DNA from: Lachnospiraceae bacterium
GTDB taxonomy: Bacteria; Bacillota; Clostridia; Lachnospirales; Lachnospiraceae
Assembly (NCBI GenBank): GCA_015057115.1
Contig: SVEZ01000018.1
Location: 1-52,481, forward strand
Length of the DNA: 52,481 bases
Reading direction: 5' to 3'
Shown here: positions 7,056 to 15,733 of the stretch, one piece after another
Position numbering within the stretch: the first letter of the stretch is position 1
How the letters are laid out: each line of letters begins with the position of its first letter
Position numbers and translations under genes: made by a program
Notes under the pieces: model-generated
What the model saw: only the letters and a program-made list of their open reading frames with translations
The model's database searches: none
Told to the model about the DNA's origin: nothing

Positions 7056-9278
7056 CTATACCTTCTGCAATTTTGCAAACATGGCAAACATCTTCTTGGT
7101 GCCAAAAGTGTCAAAATCCACAGTTACTTCATAGTCACGTCCGCCTTCTACAATCTGGGTTACGGTTCCCACGCCAAACTTAATGTGACGAACCCGGTCA
7201 CCCACTCCATAATCGAGGGTAATTCCTTCCGCCTTCCGTGCCGCGTAGGTCTGCATCGACGGCTGTGTTCCAAAAGCCTTCGTCTTAAATGCCTGTTTCG
7301 CCTTTCGATAGGTATCCTCCCTGGGCATATCTTCCGTGGCATGTTTCTTAATGTATCCGGATAAAACCTCCTCCGGAAGCTCTTTTACAAAACGGGACAC
7401 TGCATTATACTGGGTTTCTCCCCGCAACATTCTGGCACGGGCAGCTGTCATGGTCAATCTGTCCTTGGCACGGGTAATACCTACATAGCAAAGTCTTCGC
7501 TCCTCTTCCAAGTCATCCCGGTCGTCGGAGGTAATACACATGTAGGACGGGAAAATGCCATCCTCCATACCGGACATGTACACATTCGGAAATTCCAGTC
7601 CCTTCGCCCCGTGAAGGGTCATTAATACCACATAGTCGCTGTTCTCGTCATAACTGTCAATATCCGCCACCAGCGCAACTTCCTCCAAAAATCCATTCAG
7701 AGAAGGATCTTCATTCGTCTGCTCATAATCTGCCAGCTTACTGATTAACTCGTCGATATTCTCAATTCTTGCCTTGGCCTCTTCCGTGCCTTCCGCCTCA
7801 AGCTCCGCCACATAGCCGGTCTCCTCTATTAAATACTTCAGAACCGCCAGCGCCTCCTCACTCCACAGCATGCCTCTGCAATGCTCGATCAACTCTACAA
7901 AGGGGGCAATCTTGGTTGCCGCCTTTCCGATTCCCGGAATCTCTTTTGCCTGCTTTAAGGCGTCGTAAAAGCTGATATCATGGGTATAGGCATACTCTGC
8001 CACCCTACTCTGAGTAGTAAGCCCGATTCCCCGTTTGGGTACGTTAAGCACACGGGTTACCGCCAAATCATCCCTGCCGTTATCAATAGTCTTTAAATAT
8101 GCCAACAGATCCTTGATTTCCTTTCTGGCATAAAAGTTCACGCCTCCCACCAGCTTATAAGGGATATTACTTGCCACAAACCGCTCCTCCAAAAGACGGG
8201 ACTGGGCATTTGTCCGGTACAAAACCGCAAAATCCGAGTACCCACCTTCGCCGGCTGTAACCCGCTTACGAATGTCATTTGCAATGTAATAGGCTTCTTC
8301 CTGGGCATTCTCAAACTGCTCAAAAGCCACCTTCGCACCTTCCTCCCGCTCCGTCCATAAAGCCTTGCTTTTCCGCCCCTTATTATTGGCAATCACCTCG
8401 TTGGCAGCTTTCAAAATGGTCTTGGTTGAACGGTAATTCTGTTCCAGCTTTATCACCTTTGCGTTGGGATATACGGATTCAAAACTTAAAATGTTCTGAA
8501 TGTTGGCCCCCCGGAATTTATAGATAGACTGATCATCATCACCCACTACACACAGGTTATTGTACTTGCCGGCCAAAAGCTTGATCAACATAAACTGTGC
8601 CGTGTTGGTATCCTGGTACTCATCCACCATCACGTAACGGAAACGTTCCTGATACGCTTCCCTTACTTCGGCATCCACACTCAAAAGCTCTACAGTCTTC
8701 ATAATTAAATCGTCAAAATCCATGGCATTGTTTTTCAAAAGTGCCTTCTGATACTCCGCATATACCGTAGCAATCTTTAACTGCTTATAATCTCCCCCTG
8801 CCTGCAGCCGGAAATCATTGGGATCCATAAGCTCATTCTTGGCAGAAGAGATTACATTTAAAAACATCTTCTCTTTGTATATCTTGGTATCAATCTCCAG
8901 TCGCTTGCAGATATCCTTCATTAATGCCTTCTGATCATCGCTATCATAAATAGTAAAGGTCGTGTCAAACCCAAGTCGATCTACGTAGCGACGCAAAATG
9001 CGGACGCAGCAGGAGTGAAAGGTTGACACCCATACTGCATCTCCTCCAAACCCCACCAGTTCCTCAATTCGGCTCTTCATCTCTGCTGCCGCCTTATTGG
9101 TAAAGGTAATGGCAAGAATATGAAAAGGATCTACTCCCTTCTCCTCAATCAAATACGCCGTCCGGTTGGTAAGCACTCTGGTCTTTCCGGAACCGGCTCC
9201 CGCCAGAATTAGCACCGGACCTTCCGTGGTAAAGACACCTTCCTGCTGTTCTTTATTTAACATCTGTGTTGAAATCAT
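7056..9278 (-). CDS. pcrA: ATP-dependent DNA helicase PcrA (UvrD family)
   Basis: The 740-residue superfamily-1 3'-5' helicase acts in nucleotide excision repair, rolling-circle replication and removal of RecA filaments. Visible motifs are Walker A AGAGSGKT (26-33), ITFTNKAAAEMK (Ia), DEYQDTN (II), GDDDQSIYKFRGA (III), QNYRSTKTIL (IV) and TLHGAKGLEF (V). The C-terminus ends in the PcrA tudor-like patch (YGVGDRVRHIKFGVGTV), which contacts RNA polymerase in Bacillus. Length is normal. ATG at 9278 has GGAGAG eight bases upstream. It appears to be a single gene. Confidence 0.95.
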   Translation of the reverse strand: MISTQMLNKEQQEGVFTTEGPVLILAGAGSGKTRVLTNRTAYLIEEKGVDPFHILAITFTNKAAAEMKSRIEELVGFGGDAVWVSTFHSCCVRILRRYVDRLGFDTTFTIYDSDDQKALMKDICKRLEIDTKIYKEKMFLNVISSAKNELMDPNDFRLQAGGDYKQLKIATVYAEYQKALLKNNAMDFDDLIMKTVELLSVDAEVREAYQERFRYVMVDEYQDTNTAQFMLIKLLAGKYNNLCVVGDDDQSIYKFRGANIQNILSFESVYPNAKVIKLEQNYRSTKTILKAANEVIANNKGRKSKALWTEREEGAKVAFEQFENAQEEAYYIANDIRKRVTAGEGGYSDFAVLYRTNAQSRLLEERFVASNIPYKLVGGVNFYARKEIKDLLAYLKTIDNGRDDLAVTRVLNVPKRGIGLTTQSRVAEYAYTHDISFYDALKQAKEIPGIGKAATKIAPFVELIEHCRGMLWSEEALAVLKYLIEETGYVAELEAEGTEEAKARIENIDELISKLADYEQTNEDPSLNGFLEEVALVADIDSYDENSDYVVLMTLHGAKGLEFPNVYMSGMEDGIFPSYMCITSDDRDDLEEERRLCYVGITRAKDRLTMTAARARMLRGETQYNAVSRFVKELPEEVLSGYIKKHATEDMPREDTYRKAKQAFKTKAFGTQPSMQTYAARKAEGITLDYGVGDRVRHIKFGVGTVTQIVEGGRDYEVTVDFDTFGTKKMFAMFAKLQKV

Positions 9279-9392
9279 TGATCTATCTCTCCAAAATCAT
9301 CTATTCTTCCAATTTTCGTCAGTAAAAACAGTGTACCACATCTGAAGACAAATCTCAACAAAATCGAACAAACATTTGCCATCAAAAAATGC

Positions 9393-9421
9393 TTGTCATG
9401 TAGTTTTCAATACTATATAAT
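9393..9421 (+). promoter_or_regulatory. Sigma-A promoter of the DUF1836 gene
   Basis: TTGTCA (9393-9398), 17 bases, TATAAT (9416-9421), about 30 bases before the start codon. Confidence 0.8.
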
Positions 9422-9451
9422 GTAATAAGGAAAAAATTGACGGGTGATGTT

Positions 9452-10108
9452 ATGACTATCAAACAAGAGGATATATTAAACAGCATATTAGAAGGGCTCT
9501 CCCATATGACCCCTATTAAAACGGCAGATTTGCCCAATATTAATCTCTACATGGATCAGCTCACCACCTTTATGGACGAGCGTTTAGAGCACACCAAGCG
9601 TTATGGCGAAGACAAGGTTCTTACCAAGACCATGATTAACAATTATGCCAAGAATAACATTCTTCCTCCTCCGGAGAAGAAGCAGTACTCTTCCGAGCAT
9701 CTGATTACCTTGGTGTTTATCTATTATTTTAAGAATATCCTTTCCATTACGGATATTCAGAAAATCTTAGATCCGATTCATGAGAAATACTTTGGGAACA
9801 AGGATTTCAGCATCCAGAAGATTTATGAAGAGGTCTATGCCTTAGAATCCGGTGCCATGGACACCCTCACCGAAGATGTGCGTGAGAAGTTTTCCATCAG
9901 CCGCACTGCTTTTGAGGACATTCCGGAATCCGAACGGGAATTCCTGCAGCAGTTTGCTTTTATTTGCGAGCTGTGCTTCGATATTTATCTGAAGAAGCTG
10001 ATTGTAGAAAAACTTATTGATGAATTGCCGGATCGTAGCCAGCGTGCCAAAGAAGCCAAAGAGAAAAAGAAAGCCATGAAGGCTGCCGCCAAAGAAAGGA
10101 AAAAATAA
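9452..10108 (+). CDS. DUF1836 domain-containing protein
   Basis: The 218-residue soluble protein carries the DUF1836 region, with LTKTMINNYAKNNILPPPEK near residue 56, which resembles a MerR-like winged-helix turn (the family is thought to bind DNA). The C-terminus is a lysine- and alanine-rich tail (AKEAKEKKKAMKAAAKERKK). ATG at 9452 is chosen; a TTG 15 bases earlier is possible with AAGGA upstream. It has its own promoter and ends at a terminator facing yerC. Targets are unknown. Confidence 0.75.
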   Translation: MTIKQEDILNSILEGLSHMTPIKTADLPNINLYMDQLTTFMDERLEHTKRYGEDKVLTKTMINNYAKNNILPPPEKKQYSSEHLITLVFIYYFKNILSITDIQKILDPIHEKYFGNKDFSIQKIYEEVYALESGAMDTLTEDVREKFSISRTAFEDIPESEREFLQQFAFICELCFDIYLKKLIVEKLIDELPDRSQRAKEAKEKKKAMKAAAKERKK

Positions 10109-10111
10109 TTT

Positions 10112-10140
10112 AGGGGTGATTGTCCATGACAACCACCCCT
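10112..10140. terminator. Bidirectional terminator between DUF1836 and yerC genes
   Basis: AGGGGTG (10112-10118) pairs with the CACCCCT at 10134-10140, with an inner TTGTC/GACAA pairing. TTTT follows on the plus strand and A-rich sequence lies on the other side, so it can serve both convergent genes. Confidence 0.7.
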
Positions 10141-10146
10141 GTTTTA

Positions 10147-10443
10147 CTACTCTGTTTTCCCACACACTCTCGGTAAAATCTCTTCATAAGAATTATTTCC
10201 GTACATCAATGCTCTGTTTACTCGACTGATGGTTGCGGTAGAAGCTCCGGTAACGGATGCGATTTCCTGATATTTCCGCTTTTCCATTAAAAGCTGAGCA
10301 ACCTCCAAACGTTGACTGATGTCCTGTAATTCCTTAATTGTAAACAAATCCTCAAAAAAATCCTGTGCCTCTTCCCGGTTCTTTAACTCCAGAAAGCAAT
10401 TTACCAACAGATCCATATTTGCATTTTCAATTCTCTTACCCAT
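10147..10443 (-). CDS. yerC: YerC/YecD family TrpR-related protein
   Basis: The 98-residue protein has the TrpR-like fold of the YerC/YecD family: FFEDLFTIKELQDISQRLEVA followed by a helix-turn-helix (YQEIASVTGASTATISRVNRAL). Family members are small DNA-binding proteins, often near pcrA, whose targets are poorly known. The ATG lies six bases after the aroD stop, and its ribosome site (GAGGAG) is inside the end of aroD, so the two form an operon. It faces the DUF1836 gene across a terminator. Confidence 0.85.
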   Translation of the reverse strand: MGKRIENANMDLLVNCFLELKNREEAQDFFEDLFTIKELQDISQRLEVAQLLMEKRKYQEIASVTGASTATISRVNRALMYGNNSYEEILPRVCGKTE

Positions 10444-10449
10444 ATTCTC

Positions 10450-11205
10450 TTACTCCTCAGCAAATTTTATCCACGGTACTAATTCCTCCACAGCCGGCTG
10501 ACCCTTTGCAGACGTTTTTCCCACCGCTCCAAAAGTAACGACGCTTCCGGTTTCCTTCAGATTCTTTCTGGTTATTTCTCCCGCTTCTCCCATGGCCATG
10601 GAAATAAGGGGAACCGGAAAGTTCCGGGTAAACCGATAACTTGCTTTTGTAAAACGTTTCACATCTTCCTCTGTTTCTGCCATAACCGCAAGCTTCACCA
10701 CCTCTGCCCCGGTCTCATACAACCGTTCCAAAAGCGACTCCATATCTTCCGGCGTTCCTTCAGGATCATGGAAGGATGCCACCACCGGAATTCCCAGTGA
10801 TTGCAACTGCCTGATCCATTGTGGTGCCTTTGCAAAAGCAAGAGCCTCCACATCTACCGCATCCACAAACCCACTGGATGCAGCAAGCAAAATCAGTTTC
10901 TCATACGCTTCCGAAGATAAGGTTCTTTGTCCTCCCTCCGTGGCATTCCGCCAGGTAAAAAGGTAAGGTCTTTTCGGTTCAAGCTCACGTAAACCCTGTA
11001 ATGCGTGCTCAACCGCCAAAGAATCCCCATAATTCTCAAAATAATCCATCCGGATTTCAATCAGGTCAACAAAAAAACTGCCCTCTGTTTCCCTTTTCTT
11101 TACTTCCATCAGATGAGCCTTCATTGAAGCCTCATCCCTTCCGAAAATGGAAACTGCCAGCTTCGGTCTGCCCTCTTCTAGAACCATGGTTCCTATCTTC
11201 GTCAT
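10450..11205 (-). CDS. aroD: Type I 3-dehydroquinate dehydratase
   Basis: The 251-residue enzyme converts 3-dehydroquinate to 3-dehydroshikimate in the shikimate pathway. Visible active-site features are E50-I-R52 (EIRMDYF), R86, catalytic H146 in ASFHDPEG, Schiff-base lysine K171 in VVKLAVMA, and the substrate-closing SMAMGE with FGAVGKTSAKGQ near the end. ATG at 11205 is preferred because AGGAG lies seven bases upstream; the longer frame from 11259 lacks one. No other aro gene is adjacent. It is followed directly by yerC. Confidence 0.93.
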   Translation of the reverse strand: MTKIGTMVLEEGRPKLAVSIFGRDEASMKAHLMEVKKRETEGSFFVDLIEIRMDYFENYGDSLAVEHALQGLRELEPKRPYLFTWRNATEGGQRTLSSEAYEKLILLAASSGFVDAVDVEALAFAKAPQWIRQLQSLGIPVVASFHDPEGTPEDMESLLERLYETGAEVVKLAVMAETEEDVKRFTKASYRFTRNFPVPLISMAMGEAGEITRKNLKETGSVVTFGAVGKTSAKGQPAVEELVPWIKFAEE

Positions 11206-11298
11206 GCACCTGCTCCTAGTATTTTTCCCGTTTATCACATTACCATTATAAAGCATCACGCAAAAATTTCAACCGTTTTTCCATAAACTCTGACTACT

Positions 11299-12567
11299 TT
11301 ATGAAAGATATGCATCCTCTTTCTCCGGCAGAATCTGTGCAAGGATAATTCCGAAAAGTGCAGCCAGTGCCAATCCGGAGATTGTAACACCTCCCGCAAC
11401 CGGAAGACTGTCGCATCCGATTCCGACTACCAGAATCAGAGCCGCAATCATCAGGTTTCGACTGCTTCCAAGATTAATTTTGGAGTTGATTAAAATTCTG
11501 GCACCCACAGCAGAAATCATTCCGTATAACACGATACTGATGGCTCCGGATACCACGGACGGAATACTGGTGATAACTCCACCGATTTTTCCAAAAATAC
11601 CCAGAATCATAGCAATTACCGCTGCAATCCGGATAATGGACGGATCATAATTCTTAGTCACCGCCAACACACCTGTATTTTCTCCATAGGTAGTATTTGC
11701 CGGTCCGCCTAAAAGTCCCGCGAACATGGTTGCAAGTCCGTCACCTAAGATGGTACGGTGCACACCCGGATCTTCAAAGAAGTTCTGTCCTACAACCGCT
11801 CCATTGGTGGTAATATCTCCCACGTGCTCAATAATGGTAACCAAGGCAATTGGTGCCAACGCCAAAATTGCTTCCGTCTTAAATGTGGGCGGCAACAGAA
11901 TCTGCTGCATAATGCTTTTATCCGTAAAAGCTATGAAGTTTGCTTCCTTCACTGCTGTGAAGTCTGTAAATCCCAGGATACCACTGACAATGAATCCTGC
12001 TATGATACCGAAAAGAATAGGCATTAAGTTGAAAATTCCCTTCGCATATACCGAGAATCCTATAATTGTGGCCAATACAACTCCGGTGACAATCAGGCAC
12101 TTGGGATTATACACGCCATTCCAGGTAGTGGCATTTGTGATACCGGAACCGCTTAAACGAAGTCCAATAACAATAATAATCGGACCTGTTACGATAGGCG
12201 GTAAAAGCTTGTTTACCTTTTCATATCCGATACACTTAATTAAAAGCGCGACCAGTACATACACGAAGCCTGCTACCATCAATGCGCCTTTTACCGCAGC
12301 CAGCTTATCCAAATAATCAGGATCTCCCATTCGGGAGTCTCCGATAATGCTGATGACGCCTCCCATAAAGGCAAAACTGGATCCCAAAAATACCGGCACT
12401 TTTCTCTTGGTTACACTGTGGAAAATCAGGGTTCCCGCCCCTGCACAGAATAAAGTGATGGACGTATTCAGTCCTGTCAGTGCCGGAACCAGTACGGTTG
12501 CTCCAAACATTGCCAATACGTGCTGAAATCCCAGAATTAGTTTCTGTACACTTGTTTTTTCTTTCAT
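11299..12567 (-). CDS. uraA: Uracil permease, NCS2 family
   Basis: The 422-residue membrane protein has the twelve to fourteen hydrophobic segments of the nucleobase/ascorbate transporter (NCS2) family. Motifs are the N-terminal LGFQHVLAMFGATVLVPALTG, the central acidic site EHVGDITTNGAVVGQNF near residue 244, and the loop NTTYGENTGVLAVTK near residue 290. It likely imports uracil with protons. A GGAGGAAAAG site precedes the ATG. It lacks a recognisable PyrR attenuator in the short upstream region, so pyrimidine control is not shown. A xanthine substrate is less likely given the uracil-type motif. Confidence 0.88.
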   Translation of the reverse strand: MKEKTSVQKLILGFQHVLAMFGATVLVPALTGLNTSITLFCAGAGTLIFHSVTKRKVPVFLGSSFAFMGGVISIIGDSRMGDPDYLDKLAAVKGALMVAGFVYVLVALLIKCIGYEKVNKLLPPIVTGPIIIVIGLRLSGSGITNATTWNGVYNPKCLIVTGVVLATIIGFSVYAKGIFNLMPILFGIIAGFIVSGILGFTDFTAVKEANFIAFTDKSIMQQILLPPTFKTEAILALAPIALVTIIEHVGDITTNGAVVGQNFFEDPGVHRTILGDGLATMFAGLLGGPANTTYGENTGVLAVTKNYDPSIIRIAAVIAMILGIFGKIGGVITSIPSVVSGAISIVLYGMISAVGARILINSKINLGSSRNLMIAALILVVGIGCDSLPVAGGVTISGLALAALFGIILAQILPEKEDAYLS

Positions 12568-12603
12568 CTTTTCCTCCTTTGTGTTGCGGTTTCTCTTTTT
12601 TAC

Positions 12604-12633
12604 CCGAAAAGAAACACCCCGAAGGGTGTTTCT
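12604..12633 (-). terminator. Terminator after mrp
   Basis: On the minus strand AGAAACACCC and GGGTGTTTCT (12633-12624 with 12619-12610) form a ten-base stem with a TTCG tetraloop, followed by TTTC. It separates mrp from uraA. Confidence 0.85.
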
Positions 12634-12636
12634 AAA

Positions 12637-13485
12637 TTATAAGTTCTTAAGAACTTCGTATGCTTTCTCTAAATACGGATTCTCGATTTCGTCAAAGCAT
12701 CCTTCATCCGCCTTCTGAGCATAAGCAGGATTTAAAGGCAGTTTTCCTAACACTTCCATATTGTTAGCTTTTGCCACTTCATCAATCTTGCTTTCTCCGA
12801 AGATAGTAATTTCCTTTCCACAATCGGGACACTTTAAAAAGCTGTAGTTTTCTACAACTCCCAAAATCGGAATATTCATCATGTTGGCCATATTTACGGC
12901 CTTCTTAACAATCATCTGTACCAGTTCCTGTGGAGAAGTAACGATAACGATACCATCCACCGGAAGGGACTGAAATACAGTAAGTGGAACATCACCGGTT
13001 CCCGGTGGCATATCCACAAATAAATAATCAATATCGCCCCAAACCACGTCACTGTAAAACTGTTTAACAGTTCCGGCTAAAATAGGACCTCTCCAAACAA
13101 CGGGAGCTTCCTCGTCCTCAACCAACAGGTTAAGGGAAATAATCTTGGTGCCGTCTTTGGCTTCAACAGGCATAATACCCATTTCTGTACCAACTGCAGG
13201 TCCTTTTACACCAAACATCTTTGGAATAGATGGTCCGGTAATATCTGCATCTAAAATACCTACCTTATATCCCAACTTATTCATCTGTGCCGCTAAAGAT
13301 GCGGTAACGAATGATTTACCAACGCCACCTTTTCCGCTGACGATACCAATCACTTTCTTAATTGATGAATACTGATTCATTTCTGCTAAAAAGCTTTCTT
13401 TGGCGGCCTGTCCGCCTGCTGCACTTGGACAACCCTCACAGCTTTCTCTGGAACAGCTTCCTGCTGATGCACACTGCTCTGCCAT
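12637..13485 (-). CDS. mrp: Mrp/NBP35 family ATP-binding iron-sulphur carrier
   Basis: The 282-residue protein is a P-loop ATPase that carries and delivers iron-sulphur clusters. N-terminal cysteines at 5, 11, 16 and 19 are followed by the deviant Walker A GKGGVGKS (51-58), DADITGPSIP, the DMPPGTGD motif, and a C-terminal CPDCGKE pair that binds the cluster in the dimer. ATG at 13485 is selected by GAGGAGGG upstream. A terminator follows. The leader contains a run of nine T just before the ribosome site, noted under the promoter. Confidence 0.92.
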   Translation of the reverse strand: MAEQCASAGSCSRESCEGCPSAAGGQAAKESFLAEMNQYSSIKKVIGIVSGKGGVGKSFVTASLAAQMNKLGYKVGILDADITGPSIPKMFGVKGPAVGTEMGIMPVEAKDGTKIISLNLLVEDEEAPVVWRGPILAGTVKQFYSDVVWGDIDYLFVDMPPGTGDVPLTVFQSLPVDGIVIVTSPQELVQMIVKKAVNMANMMNIPILGVVENYSFLKCPDCGKEITIFGESKIDEVAKANNMEVLGKLPLNPAYAQKADEGCFDEIENPYLEKAYEVLKNL

Positions 13486-13562
13486 AATACCCTCCTCATA
13501 TCCGCGCAAAAAAAAACATCGATAACGACGTTTTCCTTCGTCTGCAATTTCAATTTTTTATT

Positions 13563-13591
13563 ATTATAATTCACTGTCCACACAAAAGCAA
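13563..13591 (-). promoter_or_regulatory. Promoter of mrp
   Basis: TTGCTT (13591-13586), 17 bases, TATAAT (13568-13563) on the minus strand. The transcript then contains GACG-eight bases-CGTC and, ten bases on, a run of nine T before the GAGGAGGG site, which could cause some early termination or slippage. Confidence 0.7.
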
Positions 13592-13619
13592 GAGATTTTG
13601 AAGAATAAGTAAACAATGA

Positions 13620-13648
13620 TTGTACTTTCTTGCATACTGTGATAGAAT
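13620..13648 (+). promoter_or_regulatory. Promoter of the HD-GYP-like gene
   Basis: TTGTAC (13620-13625), 17 bases, TAGAAT (13643-13648), divergent from the mrp promoter and about 36 bases before the start codon. Confidence 0.65.
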
Positions 13649-13684
13649 TTAAGTAGTTTAGGAAGGGACAATGAAGGTGGGCTT

Positions 13685-14899
13685 ATGAAATTTGTAAAAT
13701 CACAGGATTTAAAAGTTGGCATGCGACTTGCCAAGCCAATCTACAATCGGTTAGGTGTTTTGCTTTATGATCGTGAAAGCACTTTAACCGCCCAGGCTGT
13801 GACCAGTGTTGAGAACTTTGGTCTCATTGGTCTGTACATTTTGGAGCCGGCAGAACCGGCACCGCCTCTTTCCTCGGAGGAAGCAGAATTTGAGCGTTTC
13901 CAGACTATTTACATGTTCCGTTTACGTGAGATTCTGGAGGCTTTACGAGAAGGAAAGGCAACCAGGGATATTTATACCCTGTCTGAAACGATTCTTGATG
14001 AATATGGAAGTCTGGATCATCGTTTCCCATTTTCTCAGAATTTACGAAGTGCTGAAGACTATCACTATAAGCATAGCTTAAATGTTGCAATTTTATGTGC
14101 TATGATTGCACATCAGTTGAGAATGCAGCATAACAGTGCTATCGCTTTGGTTGCTGCTGCACTTTTACACGATATAGGTCTTTTGGATTTACCTAAGAGC
14201 ATTATGGAAAAGAGCGAAGCGGATCTTACGGAGCAGGATGTTGAGGTTCTCACCCAGCACATGCGTTCCAGCTATCAGATGCTTCATCCGGATTCCAATC
14301 TCTTTGATCTTCCGCTTGAAACACTGTCCATCATTGGTCAGACCAGCCAGAACTATTATCATCCGAATCATCCGGTTGAGCATAACGTCCGCTGGTCCAT
14401 TTCCGCAAAGGTACTTTTAGTCGCCAGCGAATATGATACCATGACGGCAATGCAGCTGAACAATCCGCCTATATCCGATATTATGGCGTTCCGCTTTTTA
14501 AATGATAATCCAACTTACTATGATACCCGTGTAGTGAAGGCATTAACCGACAGCATTCACATTGTTCCACGTGGTTGCAGTGTGGTATTATCCAACAACC
14601 AGAAAGCCATGGTTATCGAGGCCAACTCTGTTAACTTTATGGAGCCGGTTGTATTGCAGTTCTCCGATAACCGCATTATCGATCTTGCCAATCCACATGA
14701 TGCCCGCGGTCTCCGCATCACCGACATCATGAAGACCATGGACAACCGTATTGAAATCGATCAGGATACTTTAAAGCAGTTTACTGTAGACGAGCACCTG
14801 AGCACAGAGCTCAACAAGATACGTTCCCGCAAGGCGAAATTAATCGGCAAGGGCAAAGAACCTGCCAATGTAATTAAGAAGAAGCCGCGCCTGTTGTAA
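13685..14899 (+). CDS. HD domain protein related to HD-GYP phosphodiesterases, GYP motif missing
   Basis: The 404-residue protein begins with the short DUF3391-like start common in HD-GYP proteins (LKVGMRLAKPIYNRLGVLL). H130 in YHYKHSLNVA and the HD pair at 162-163 (ALLHDIGLLDLPKSI) are intact. Where the catalytic HHE...DGxGYP is expected (about 217-230) the sequence reads GQTSQNYYHPNHP, so the GYP signature is absent. HD-GYP enzymes degrade cyclic di-GMP; this one may be inactive, have another substrate, or act as a sensor. The last 170 residues are soluble and end in a basic tail (KKKPRLL). It has its own promoter and terminator. Confidence 0.75.
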   Translation: MKFVKSQDLKVGMRLAKPIYNRLGVLLYDRESTLTAQAVTSVENFGLIGLYILEPAEPAPPLSSEEAEFERFQTIYMFRLREILEALREGKATRDIYTLSETILDEYGSLDHRFPFSQNLRSAEDYHYKHSLNVAILCAMIAHQLRMQHNSAIALVAAALLHDIGLLDLPKSIMEKSEADLTEQDVEVLTQHMRSSYQMLHPDSNLFDLPLETLSIIGQTSQNYYHPNHPVEHNVRWSISAKVLLVASEYDTMTAMQLNNPPISDIMAFRFLNDNPTYYDTRVVKALTDSIHIVPRGCSVVLSNNQKAMVIEANSVNFMEPVVLQFSDNRIIDLANPHDARGLRITDIMKTMDNRIEIDQDTLKQFTVDEHLSTELNKIRSRKAKLIGKGKEPANVIKKKPRLL

Positions 14900-14935
14900 A
14901 GCAATTATAGAACATTTTTAATCATTATTATATGC

Positions 14936-14970
14936 AAAAACGAGGAAGCATTTGCCGCTTCCTCGTTTTT
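14936..14970. terminator. Terminator after the HD-GYP-like gene
   Basis: AAAAACGAGGAAGC (14936-14949) pairs perfectly with GCTTCCTCGTTTTT (14957-14970) across a seven-base loop, with more T following. It is symmetrical enough to work from both sides. Confidence 0.88.
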
Positions 14971-14975
14971 TCTAT

Positions 14976-15300
14976 CCAGGCTAACGGTCTCGTTTGCCTA
15001 GTTTCCACTATTTCTTTTCAGGCTAACGGCTTCGTTTGCCTGGATTCTACTTTTTCCTTTCGGGCTATCGCCGTCGTTTGCCTGGATTCCCCTTTTTCTG
15101 CACAGGCTATTGGTTTTTCACGATTTCTTCGTTTTTTTGTTTGCCTGTAATTCATTTTCTTCTCTCAGGCTAATTTTCTTGTTTGCCTGTAATTCATTTT
15201 CTTCTCTCAGGCTAATTTTCTTATTTGCCTGAGACTTCATTCCTTTTCTCGGGCAAACAATCCTGTTAGCCCATATTACAAATCTTCAAACGGGCAAATG
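14976..15300. repeat. Array of imperfect palindromic repeats (AGGCTAA...TTTGCCT)
   Basis: Six direct copies of a core AGGCTAA-variable-TTTGCCT start at about 14978, 15020, 15061, 15105, 15167 and 15209. A seventh copy is inverted (GGGCAAAC to GTTAGCCC, 15251-15272), and a half copy GGGCAAATG follows at 15292. Each core can fold through its AGGC/GCCT ends. The two units 15139-15180 and 15181-15222 are identical 42-base tandem repeats. Earlier units have diverged in the centre but keep the ends. No gene lies here and no array-associated gene is near. Confidence 0.85.
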
Positions 15301-15327
15301 AATCAATAGACAACAAAGAGCCACACA

Positions 15328-15654
15328 CTATAAACATTCACTGCAACGCAACAAATCCAGAATAGTAGCGGCAATGCATTCTTGAAAGCACCCATCGGTT
15401 CTTGTGTCGGTTTGGTCATAAACATAATTTCCTTTTTTTACTCCATTTCCCGCATCTTCCAACGCTTTATTGTAATCGTAATTTGTTTGCGACTGCAATA
15501 ACGTTGCTTCATTCCTAAATCTTAACACAATCCTGTCAAACACAAATGCGACCGGTATATTACAGGCGCATGACATCTGGAGACGTCGGTACTTAGCTTT
15601 GGGAACAGGGGGAATCCCGCGAGGCGCAGCCTCAGCGGAATCCCCCCTGTTCAC
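15328..15654 (-). CDS. Doubtful small reading frame overlapping the inverted-repeat element
   Basis: The frame encodes 108 residues, but its first third lies inside the 183-bp inverted-repeat element, which argues against a conserved start. From about residue 37 the composition looks more protein-like (LRFRNEATLLQSQTNYDYNK) with several cysteines at the end (CFQEC, CSEC). I recognise no family. It may be a fragment carried with the element. There is no clear ribosome site. Confidence 0.2.
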   Translation of the reverse strand: MNRGDSAEAAPRGIPPVPKAKYRRLQMSCACNIPVAFVFDRIVLRFRNEATLLQSQTNYDYNKALEDAGNGVKKGNYVYDQTDTRTDGCFQECIAATILDLLRCSECL

Positions 15655-15725
15655 GAAGGTTATGTACCGCTACGTCGGAAGCTGAGCGCAAGCGCTCATG
15701 CGTCGTAATATACCGGTCGCATTTG
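15543..15725. repeat. 183-bp element with 21-bp perfect terminal inverted repeats (MITE-like)
   Basis: The end at 15543-15563 is the exact reverse complement of 15705-15725. Inner parts also pair imperfectly: GAACAGGGGG near 15600 with CCCCCCTGTTC near 15644, and GACGTCGGTAC with GTACCGCTACGTC. The whole element can fold into one long hairpin. It starts nine bases after the serS stop on the transcribed strand. No transposase and no clear target duplication is visible. Confidence 0.75.
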
Positions 15726-15733
15726 AATTACAT

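Noticed and set aside
14932-15150. Plus-strand frame of 72 codons with repeated peptide units, starting inside the terminator
   Set aside because: It is the palindromic repeat array read as protein; its start lies in the terminator and it has no ribosome site.
14976-15300. Possible CRISPR array
   Set aside because: Repeat distances are irregular, the units themselves diverge, two units are direct copies without unique spacers, the last is inverted, and no cas gene is near.
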